From JAYPUG01 sp038117265 (GTDB lineage: Bacteria > Pseudomonadota > Alphaproteobacteria > UBA6615): a stretch of 11,896 bases of DNA. Within the stretch, counting starts at the first letter, position 1. Every line of letters starts with the position of its first letter. The DNA is taken from NCBI GenBank assembly GCA_038117265.1, contig JAYOFO010000071.1, positions 1-11,896 of the forward strand. The letters run 5' to 3'. The translations under genes and the position numbers were made by a program. Under the pieces are notes generated by a model, which did not search any database, was not told the DNA's origin, and saw nothing but the letters and a program-made list of their open reading frames with translations. Shown in pieces: positions 5,977 to 11,896 of the stretch.

Positions 5977-8900
5977 TCAGGACGCCTGGCGCCCGGCGCT
6001 CGCCCGCTGGGCCAGCATCCGCGTCATCAGCGCGCGCAGCGCCGCCGGCTTGACCGGCTTGCCCAGCACGATGTGGCCGCGCCGCGCCGCCTCGTCGCGT
6101 AGCTCCTCGGACGGGTCGGCGGTGATGATGATCGCGGGAATCACCCGCTCGAAGACGGCGCACACCTCGGTGATGACGTCGGGTCCCTTCTCGCCCCGCT
6201 CTAGATGATAGTCGGCAACGATCAGGTCGGGCGCGTCCTCAGCCAGTATGCGCCGCCACTCGTCGCCGCCGGCCGCCGTGCGCACGTCGCAGCCCCAGCC
6301 GCCGAGTAGCGAACGCATGCCGTCGCGCACGTCCTTGTTGTCGTCGATGCACAGGATCACGGCGTCGGCGAGATCGCCCGGGCGCGTCGGCGCCGGCGCC
6401 GCGCGCGGCTCGACCGCCGGCACCTCATGGCCGCGCGGCACCGCGACGCCGAACACCGAGCCCCGGTCGGCCGTGCTGCGCAGCTCGATCGTGTGCCCCA
6501 GCATGCGCGCGATGCGCTCGACGATGGCGAGGCCGAGGCCCAGCCCCTTGGACGCGGTCTCGCCATGGGGCAGGCGCTGGAACTCCTGGAAGACGGCGTC
6601 GCGCATGTCGTCGGGAATGCCGGGCCCGGTGTCCCACACCTCGACCTTCACCCACTCGCCGGCCGATCGGCAGCCGATCAGCACGCGGCCGCCCGTCGGG
6701 GTGTAGCGCACGGCGTTGGACAGGAAGTTCTGCAGGATGCGCCGCAGCAGCCGGCGGTCGCTGCGCACCAGCCCGTTCGACGAAACGACGCGCAGGTCGA
6801 TGCCGCGTTCCTCGGCGACCGGCGCAAATTCGGTGCCCAGCGCCTGCAACAGCTCGTCGATGGTGAAGTCCTCGATCTGCGGCTCGATCCCGCCCGCGTC
6901 CAGCTTGGAGATGTCGAGCAGGCCGGAGATCAGGTCCTCGACCGACCGCAGCGAGGCATCGACGCGGCCGACGAGTTCGGCGTTCTCATGCTCGATCGGC
7001 CGTTCGGCGAGCGAGGACAGGAATAGGCGCGCGGCGTTTAGCGGCTGCAGCAAATCGTGGCTCGCCGCGGCCAGGAACCGGGTCTTGCCCAGGTTCGCCT
7101 GCTGCGCGGCATCCGACGCACGGCGGAGCTGTTCGTTGAGGTCCGTCAGGTCGCGGGTGCGTTCCTCGACCCGCCGCTCCAGGTCGCGCTTGGCGTCTTC
7201 CAGCTCGGCCGCCGCCATGACGCGGTCGGTCACGTCCATCAGGGTCACCGCGATGCCGCCCGCCGGCATCGGGTTGGTCCGCACTTCGAGCACGGTCCCG
7301 TCGGCGAGCTGGCGCTCGTAGGTCACCGGCTCGTGTTCGCGGTACGAGGTGAGCAGGTCCTCGACGATCGACTCCACGTTGCCCGGCCCGTACTCGCCCT
7401 GCTCGGCCGAGTAGCGGATGATCTCCTCGACCGAGACGCCGACCCGGCCGTAGCGCTCGGGCAGGTCGAGATAGTCGCGGAAGCGCTCGTTCAGCCAGGC
7501 GAGACGCAGATCCTCGTCGAACACCGCGATCCCCTGGCGCACATTCTCCATCGTCGACTGTAGCAGTTCGCGGTTGTACTGGATCGCCGCCGTGGCATCG
7601 TCGAGCAGCGCCATGGCGCTTTCCATATCGATGTCGTCGCGCTCGAGCGATAGCGCGATCACGAGGCGCGCCGAGGACGCGCCGATGGCGCTGGACAGGA
7701 GACGCTCGGTAAAGCGAAGGACGCCGGCGTCGACGGGGTCGTTCGCACCCAGCACCGGTTCGCGGTCGGCGCGGTACTGAGTGAAAGCCCGTTCGGCCAC
7801 CGCCGCACCCAGATAACGGCCGGTCAGCTCTTCCAGGTCGCGCACCGACAGGGCGCCCTGGAACGCACGCGGACGCGCCGCCTGGTCGGCGGCGGCGACC
7901 GCAACGAAGGCGCGCGCCTGGCTGCGTTCGATCACGCTCGGCCGGCCGACCAGCGACAGGCCGACCAGCAGCGCCACATTGGTCGCCAGGCTCCAGAACA
8001 CGCCATGGGTCAGCGGGTCGGAAAGCGCGATCCCGAACAGCGCCTGCGGGCGCAGGAACGCCAGCCCGGCGGGGCCCGCGGCGAGCAGCGTCTCGGGGAA
8101 CCATGCGCTGGTCGCGAAGGTCGGCAGCAGCAGCGTGTAGGCCCAGACCACCCCGCCGGCGAGGATGCCGGCAAGCGCCCCAGTGCGCGTCGCGCGCTCC
8201 CAGAAGATGCCGCCGAAGATGGCCGGGGCGAACTGGGCCACGCCGGCGAACGAGACCAGGCCGATCGAGGCCAGGGCCTGCCCCTCGCCCGCCACCCGGT
8301 AATAGGCGAAGGCGAGCAGCAGGATCGCCGTCATGGCGATGCGCCGGACGTTGAGCAGCGTCGCACCGATGTCGGTGTCGCCGCCGCGCCGGCTCCAACC
8401 GTAACGCAGGTAGAGCGGCGTGAAGACGTCGTTCGAAATCATCGTGGCGAGCGCCACGGTGGCGACGATCACCATGCCCGTCGCCGCCGACAGCCCGCCG
8501 ATGAAGACCAGCAGCGCCATGGTCTCGGCGCGTGCCTGCATCGGCAGCGCCAGGACGAACGTGTCCGCATCGACCCCGCCGGCCCCGAACAGCAGCAGGC
8601 CGGCGAGCGCGATCGGCACGACGAAGATGTTGATGGCGACCAGATAGGCCGGGAACATCCATGCGGCCCGGCGCAGCTCGGTCTCGTCGGCATTCTCGAC
8701 GACCGCGACATGGAACTGGCGCGGCAGGCAGATGATCGCGGTCAGCGACAGCAGGGTGATGGTGACCCACTTCGCGGGATCGACATCGAAGGCGAAGCGC
8801 TCCGCGATCGCCGGCACGGCCTGGGCGCGCGCCACCAGGTCGCCGAAGCCGGAGAACATCACGAAGGTGACGAAGATGCCCGCCACGAGGAACGCCACGA

Positions 8901-9525
8901 GCTTGACGACCGATTCGAACGCGATCGCCAGCATCATGCCCTGGTGATGCTCGGTCGCATCGATGTTGCGCGTCCCGAACATGATCGAGAACACCGCCAT
9001 CGACAGGGCGACGACCAGCCCCGTATCCGCCCACCAGGGCGTCCCGGACACCGCGGCGGGCATGACGATTTCGGGAAAGCTGACCAGCACGTTGAAGCTG
9101 GTCGAGACGGCCTTCAGCTGCAGCGCGATGTAGGGAAGGATGCCGATAACCACGAACAGGGTGACGATGGCGGCGAGCGCCTGGCTCTTGCCGAAGCGCG
9201 CGGCGATGAAGTCGGCGATCGTGGTGATGTTCTCGGCCTTGCCGATGCGCACGATCTTGCGCAGCACCAGGTAGCCGACGGTGAACAGCAGGATCGGGCC
9301 CAGATAGACCGGGACGAAGTCGAAGCCCGACGTCGAGGCCAGCCCGACCGAGCCGTAGAAGGTCCACGAGGTGCAGTACACGGCGAGCGAGAGCGCATAG
9401 ACGATCGGCTTGGCGCGCAGGCGCGAACCCTGTCGTGCGGTCCGGCGATCGCCCCAGGACGCGATCGCGAACAGGACCCCGATATAGACGAGCGAGGCGG
9501 CGAGGATGGTCCAGTCGTTGAGCAT
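5977..9525 (-). CDS. SSS transporter-hybrid histidine kinase, CrbS-like
   Basis: A 1182-residue inner-membrane sensor kinase. Residues 1-530 are a sodium/solute symporter (SLC5/PutP) domain with about 13 hydrophobic helices, including YCTSWTFYGSVG (50-61). A cytoplasmic linker (about 550-645) resembles the STAC domain of this family. A PAS domain follows (655-768, RQGIAVFDEDLRLAWLNERF), then a short coiled coil (770-812). The HisKA phospho-acceptor is H823 in AASHDLLQPLNAARLF. The ATPase has N936 (NFLSNAVRY), D965 (DTGPGI) and GLGLGLA (994-1000). A C-terminal receiver has D1061/D1062, phospho-acceptor D1105, T1135 and K1156. All kinase and receiver key residues are present. The start follows the small membrane gene by 12 nt without a strong ribosome-binding site, suggesting coupling. 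It probably senses or follows flux of a small carboxylate such as acetate; the ligand is inferred from CrbS/MxtR, not read from the sequence. Confidence 0.93.
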   Translation of the reverse strand: MLNDWTILAASLVYIGVLFAIASWGDRRTARQGSRLRAKPIVYALSLAVYCTSWTFYGSVGLASTSGFDFVPVYLGPILLFTVGYLVLRKIVRIGKAENITTIADFIAARFGKSQALAAIVTLFVVIGILPYIALQLKAVSTSFNVLVSFPEIVMPAAVSGTPWWADTGLVVALSMAVFSIMFGTRNIDATEHHQGMMLAIAFESVVKLVAFLVAGIFVTFVMFSGFGDLVARAQAVPAIAERFAFDVDPAKWVTITLLSLTAIICLPRQFHVAVVENADETELRRAAWMFPAYLVAINIFVVPIALAGLLLFGAGGVDADTFVLALPMQARAETMALLVFIGGLSAATGMVIVATVALATMISNDVFTPLYLRYGWSRRGGDTDIGATLLNVRRIAMTAILLLAFAYYRVAGEGQALASIGLVSFAGVAQFAPAIFGGIFWERATRTGALAGILAGGVVWAYTLLLPTFATSAWFPETLLAAGPAGLAFLRPQALFGIALSDPLTHGVFWSLATNVALLVGLSLVGRPSVIERSQARAFVAVAAADQAARPRAFQGALSVRDLEELTGRYLGAAVAERAFTQYRADREPVLGANDPVDAGVLRFTERLLSSAIGASSARLVIALSLERDDIDMESAMALLDDATAAIQYNRELLQSTMENVRQGIAVFDEDLRLAWLNERFRDYLDLPERYGRVGVSVEEIIRYSAEQGEYGPGNVESIVEDLLTSYREHEPVTYERQLADGTVLEVRTNPMPAGGIAVTLMDVTDRVMAAAELEDAKRDLERRVEERTRDLTDLNEQLRRASDAAQQANLGKTRFLAAASHDLLQPLNAARLFLSSLAERPIEHENAELVGRVDASLRSVEDLISGLLDISKLDAGGIEPQIEDFTIDELLQALGTEFAPVAEERGIDLRVVSSNGLVRSDRRLLRRILQNFLSNAVRYTPTGGRVLIGCRSAGEWVKVEVWDTGPGIPDDMRDAVFQEFQRLPHGETASKGLGLGLAIVERIARMLGHTIELRSTADRGSVFGVAVPRGHEVPAVEPRAAPAPTRPGDLADAVILCIDDNKDVRDGMRSLLGGWGCDVRTAAGGDEWRRILAEDAPDLIVADYHLERGEKGPDVITEVCAVFERVIPAIIITADPSEELRDEAARRGHIVLGKPVKPAALRALMTRMLAQRASAGRQAS

Positions 9526-9537
9526 TGCCGTGCCGCG

Positions 9538-9903
9538 CTACATCGCCCAGACGAGGACGAACGCCAGGACCCACAGGGCAGCGACCACGATGGCGGTGAA
9601 GGTCGCGAACCGCAGGTAGGTGTCGCGCAGAATGCCCATGATGACCTTCTGCGCCGTCCCCTCGGGCGGCGCGTCATGCGCCTCGAGCATCAGCCAGAGC
9701 TCGGTCTGGCGGTGGTTCTGGTCCGGCGCGCGCCATGCCTTGTAGAGCAGCACGGCGACGATGCCGGACCCCAGGATCGCACCCGACTTCACCGAGAGAT
9801 AGGGGTCGTAGGCGAGGCCGACCATGACGGCCAGGACGCCCAGCCCCGCAAATCCGCAGGCGCGCCTGATCGAGACGATTGCGAGATGCTGAAGTCGCTG
9901 CAC
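9538..9903 (-). CDS. Small membrane protein, partner of the hybrid kinase
   Basis: A 121-residue protein with three predicted membrane helices (about 17-31, 39-54 and 99-120). Between helices 2 and 3 is a cytoplasmic-looking loop holding HRQTELWLMLE (64-74) and ILRDTYLRFA (91-100). It has no enzyme motif and I cannot assign a named family, but comparable short proteins sit before SSS-hybrid kinases in alphaproteobacteria (from memory, not checked). The start is GTG, with GGGG about 10 nt upstream. It ends 12 nt before the kinase start, so the two are co-transcribed and perhaps translationally coupled. A role as accessory subunit of the sensor's transporter domain is a reasonable inference only. 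Confidence 0.8.
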   Translation of the reverse strand: MQRLQHLAIVSIRRACGFAGLGVLAVMVGLAYDPYLSVKSGAILGSGIVAVLLYKAWRAPDQNHRQTELWLMLEAHDAPPEGTAQKVIMGILRDTYLRFATFTAIVVAALWVLAFVLVWAM

Positions 9904-10068
9904 GCCGCAGTTCCCCGCCAGTGAGGACCGGAACCGGTACGGCGTCGGGCCTCAGCCCGCGCTGCCCACCGACGGCGCCAGGCCGTAGTTGAGCATAACC
10001 AGTCCGGCGGCAAAGCGTAGCACAAAAACCCAGAATGCGACGTAGAGCGGGACGAGGAGTTCGACGTC
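9904..10068. other. Divergent gap between kinase operon and CBS-DUF294 gene
   Basis: This stretch is less GC-rich than its surroundings (for example GTAGCACAAAAACC near 10017-10030). It holds a 5-2-5 inverted repeat, ACCGGAACCGGT (9927-9938), 24 bp before the GTG of the small membrane gene, and a CGGGC/GCCCG hairpin (9946-9959). On the minus strand an open frame ends at 9952 with a very hydrophobic stretch (see findings). I see no convincing -35/-10 pair for either neighbouring gene. Confidence 0.35.
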
Positions 10069-10218
10069 GGCGACGCCCGCACCACCGCCGCGGTCTATCT
10101 CGGGTTGTTGCCGTTGCTGGCCTGGGCCGGTGTGCGCTCCCTCGCCGAGGCCCAGCGCTTCACCGCCGCACGCAACGACGGCACGATGCGGCACCACGCG
10201 GAAGCCGGCTGGCACGTC
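10069..10218 (+). pseudogene. 3'-end remnant of a DnaQ-like 3'-5' exonuclease, in frame with CBS-DUF294
   Basis: The plus-strand frame of the CBS-DUF294 gene stays open back to a TAG at 10018-10020. In it, GDARTTAAVYLGLLPLL followed by AWAGVRSLAEAQRF resembles the last segment of DEDDh exonucleases, where GDA-x-x-TA-x-x(F/Y)L-x-LLPLL follows the catalytic histidine. The final AEAGWHV resembles the tail that joins the exonuclease to CBS domains in longer proteins that I recall. The catalytic histidine five residues before the aspartate is replaced (EFDVGD), and the three earlier acidic motifs are absent, so no exonuclease can be made. Confidence 0.45.
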
Positions 10219-11652
10219 GCAGCGGCGTCGCGGGGCACGGCGCACGCGCCCGCCGACACCTTCGCCTATCGCCATACGCTCGCCGAGCTGATGTCGGCAC
10301 CACCCGTGTTCGTCCGGCCGCAAACGCCGCTGGCCGAGGCCGTCGCAACGATGACCCGACGCGGGATCGGCGCCGTCCTGGTCGGCGATCCGGCAGACAT
10401 GAAGGGCATCGTGACCGAACGCGACGTCATGCGCCGTCTCGCCGACGCCGGCGCCGACGCTCTGGCGCACCCTGTCGAACGGACGATGAACCGCCCCGTC
10501 GCGACCCTGCCGTCCGCCAGCCCCGCCTATCGGGCGATCGCGCGGCTCGAACGGCTCGGCATCCGACATGTGGCCGTAACGGGTCCCGACGGATCGATTG
10601 CCGGCATGGTGTCCGCGCGCGACCTGCTGCGCCGCAGCGCCAGCGCCGCGCTGGTCCTGGGCGACGAGATCGCGAAGGCGGCGAGCCCGGCGGAACTCGC
10701 ACGCGCCTTCGCCCGCACACCGGCCGCCGCCGAACGCCTGCGCGCCGAGGAACTCGGGGCGCGTCGCATCGCCGGCCTGATCAGCGAGGAGGTTCGCGCG
10801 CTGACCGCGCGCGCCGCGGACATCGCGCTCGAAGAGGTCGGCGCGCCGCCGGGCGATTGGGCGCTGATGGTCCTGGGGTCGGCCGGGCGGGGCGAGAGCC
10901 TTCTGGTTCCCGACCAGGACAATGCGCTGATCCATGCGGACGCGCCCGGAATGGACAACTGGGCCGAGACCTTCGGCACGCGGGTCAACGACATCCTCGA
11001 CACTGCCGGGCTGCCCCACTGCAAGGGCGGTGTGATGGCCGAGCGCCCCGCCTGGCGGCTCACGGTGCAAGGCTGGCGTGACCGGGTCGCGCATTGGGTG
11101 CGGCGCGCCGGCAACGAGGACCTGCTGAACGTGGACATCTTCTTCGACCTGCGCCACGTCGCGGGCAAACATGGTCTCACCGAGACGTTACAGGCCGATG
11201 CCCTGAACATCGCGCGCACGAACCGTGCCTTTATCAGCGCTCTCAACGATTTGGTTGCCGGGCTGCAGGCCCCGGTGGGCCTGTTCGGTCGGCTGCGCAG
11301 GGTGGAGGGGCGGCTCGACATCAAGGCCGCAGGGCTCCTACCCGTGGTGGCGTTCGCGCGGGCCGCGGCACTGCATCACGGCATCGCGGCGCGCGAAACC
11401 CCTGTCCGGCTGACGGCCGCGATCGCCGCGGGCGCCCTGCCCGAAAGCGACGGAACGCAGCTCGTCGATATGCACCGCACCTTCGTGGAACTGGCGCTCG
11501 ACCAGCAGCTCGCCGACATCGCGGCGGGCAGCCCGCCCTCCTACCGGATCGAGCTCTCACGGCTCGACCGATCGACACGCCGCGATCTCGCGGAATCGCT
11601 GTCGAGCCTCGACGACATCCTGTCGCTCGCCTGGTCGACCCTTTCGACCTGA
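10105..11652 (+). CDS. CBS-pair and DUF294 nucleotidyltransferase-like protein, 5' truncated
   Basis: 515 residues from the longest available start (a TTG). A CBS pair covers about 56-175 (LAELMSAPPVFVRPQTPLAEA, GIVTERDVMRRL, then a second repeat ending GMVSARDLLRR). A DUF294 nucleotidyltransferase domain follows, with GSAGRGESLL (258-267), PDQDNA (269-274) and a further acidic position in LLNVDIFFDLR (340-350). The C-terminal substrate-binding-like helical domain is at 365-500. This family is related to GlnD-type nucleotidyltransferases and is often encoded beside SSS symporters or their kinases, as here. The start is unresolved: TTG 10105, GTG 10132 and ATG 10186 all lack a ribosome-binding site, and coding-like sequence extends upstream. 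Starting at 10186 would give 488 residues and keep both CBS repeats. Adenine nucleotide sensing by the CBS pair is family knowledge. Confidence 0.85.
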   Translation: MLPLLAWAGVRSLAEAQRFTAARNDGTMRHHAEAGWHVAAASRGTAHAPADTFAYRHTLAELMSAPPVFVRPQTPLAEAVATMTRRGIGAVLVGDPADMKGIVTERDVMRRLADAGADALAHPVERTMNRPVATLPSASPAYRAIARLERLGIRHVAVTGPDGSIAGMVSARDLLRRSASAALVLGDEIAKAASPAELARAFARTPAAAERLRAEELGARRIAGLISEEVRALTARAADIALEEVGAPPGDWALMVLGSAGRGESLLVPDQDNALIHADAPGMDNWAETFGTRVNDILDTAGLPHCKGGVMAERPAWRLTVQGWRDRVAHWVRRAGNEDLLNVDIFFDLRHVAGKHGLTETLQADALNIARTNRAFISALNDLVAGLQAPVGLFGRLRRVEGRLDIKAAGLLPVVAFARAAALHHGIAARETPVRLTAAIAAGALPESDGTQLVDMHRTFVELALDQQLADIAAGSPPSYRIELSRLDRSTRRDLAESLSSLDDILSLAWSTLST

Positions 11653-11676
11653 TCCGTTTCCGCAGCACCCGCAGAC

Positions 11677-11707
11677 AAAAAAAACGTGCAGGGCGGAGAC
11701 CCTGCAC
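11677..11707 (-). terminator. Intrinsic terminator, minus strand
   Basis: A perfect 8-bp stem (GTGCAGGG 11686-11693 with CCCTGCAC 11700-11707, 6-nt loop) is followed on the minus strand by one G and eight Ts (11684-11677). On the plus strand no T run follows, so it acts on transcripts coming from the right. No protein gene on that strand precedes it within the window, which points to a small RNA. Confidence 0.85.
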
Positions 11708-11816
11708 ATCGAGAGAACCCCTTGAACGGGGCCGGGGGAACGGAGGAAACCATTGCGTTGCGGGTCACGCCGACCCACATCCTCCGCCTTCTAATCAACC
11801 CGAGGCGCGGTGCGCC
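11677..11816 (-). ncRNA. Candidate small RNA, about 140 nt
   Basis: The unit lies between two minus-strand terminators and has its own promoter-like sequence and terminator. The predicted RNA begins near 11816 with a GGCGC/GCGCC hairpin. It then forms a stem CGGAGGA/TCCTCCG (11786-11780 with 11747-11741) enclosing GGGTC/GACCC (11776-11772 with 11766-11762). A CCCC/GGGG hairpin (11731-11718) and the terminator follow. Unpaired CU- and C-rich stretches such as TTCCCCCGG could pair with ribosome-binding sites. An open frame beginning ATGTGGGTC runs through the terminator without a stop, so a coding role is unlikely. I recognise no known RNA family. The start site is a prediction. Confidence 0.5.
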
Positions 11817-11820
11817 GTCC

Positions 11821-11849
11821 ATTAGACGTTCGTCGGAGGCGGGGCACAA
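11821..11849 (-). promoter_or_regulatory. Promoter for the candidate small RNA
   Basis: On the minus strand TTGTGC (11849-11844) and TCTAAT (11826-11821) are separated by exactly 17 bp. The -10 matches the consensus at five of six bases; the -35 is weaker, with the TTG core only. The -35 overlaps the T run of the neighbouring terminator. The predicted start is near 11814-11818. Confidence 0.45.
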
Positions 11850-11880
11850 AAAAACAGGGCGGCAGAAAACTGCCGCCCTG
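11848..11880 (-). terminator. Strong intrinsic terminator, minus strand
   Basis: A perfect 11-bp stem (CAGGGCGGCAG 11855-11865 with CTGCCGCCCTG 11870-11880) with an AAAA plus-strand loop is followed on the minus strand by seven Ts (11854-11848). The plus-strand side has only CTTTA, so weak bidirectional action is possible. It most likely ends a minus-strand gene lying to the right of the window. Confidence 0.88.
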
Positions 11881-11896
11881 CTTTACGTTCGAAGCT

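Noticed and set aside
8005..9924. 639-codon open frame opposite the kinase transporter domain
   Set aside because: It is highly charged, low-complexity mirror translation of membrane-helix codons, with no recognisable motif.
9952..11172. Full-length minus-strand frame across the CBS-DUF294 gene
   Set aside because: Most of it is antisense to conserved CBS and DUF294 motifs; only its hydrophobic end is noted separately.
11541..11849. Minus-strand small protein within the candidate small RNA region
   Set aside because: The frame runs through the terminator hairpin and T run and then antisense into the CBS-DUF294 gene; the purine run abuts the ATG with no spacing.
1..11896. CRISPR array, tRNA, rRNA, insertion sequence or phage genes
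   Set aside because: No regularly spaced repeats, no tRNA T-loop in a cloverleaf context and no transposase or integrase motifs were seen; the short 15-bp repeat near 700 has no spacers.

Overview
The window is GC-rich throughout (roughly 70%), with strong G/C preference at third codon positions, and its gene content is alphaproteobacterial. The main clues are an SSS-transporter/histidine-kinase hybrid with a LuxR-type response regulator beside it, and a CBS-DUF294 protein. A Rhodospirillales- or Rhizobiales-like soil or aquatic bacterium fits; I cannot name a genus. I see no CRISPR array, rRNA, tRNA, transposase or prophage gene.

Left part (1-3108, minus strand): a tightly packed catabolic-looking operon, read right to left as cupin, VOC-fold protein, metal-dependent amidohydrolase and MFS transporter (cut by the window edge). 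It looks like uptake and hydrolysis of a small, probably N-containing or ring compound, with small metal-dependent helpers. The substrate is unknown. A protein made of two YciI-like halves (3249-3956, plus) is transcribed divergently from a 140-bp gap that carries a direct repeat.

Middle (4044-5174, plus): one open frame joins the first half of a radical SAM enzyme to an almost complete DUF547 domain. It looks like an in-frame chimera in which the radical SAM barrel is not completed.

Right-centre (5289-9903): a two-component acetate-switch-like module. A LuxR/NarL response regulator (plus) converges on a 1182-residue hybrid kinase (minus: SSS transporter, linker, PAS, HisKA/HATPase, receiver). 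A small three-helix membrane protein precedes the kinase in the same operon. The arrangement resembles CrbS/CrbR (MxtR/ErdR), which controls acetate and related carbon use.

Right (about 10069-11652, plus): a CBS-CBS-DUF294 nucleotidyltransferase-like gene whose frame continues upstream into what looks like the last ~50 residues of a DnaQ-type 3'-5' exonuclease, so it appears to have lost its 5' end. Non-coding structure fills 11653-11896. Two intrinsic terminators fire on the minus strand, and between them lies a promoter-structured segment-terminator unit that I read as a candidate small RNA of about 140 nt. The right-hand terminator probably closes a minus-strand gene outside the window.

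The observations most worth following are the candidate small RNA, the radical SAM-DUF547 chimera and the beheaded exonuclease-CBS-DUF294 gene.
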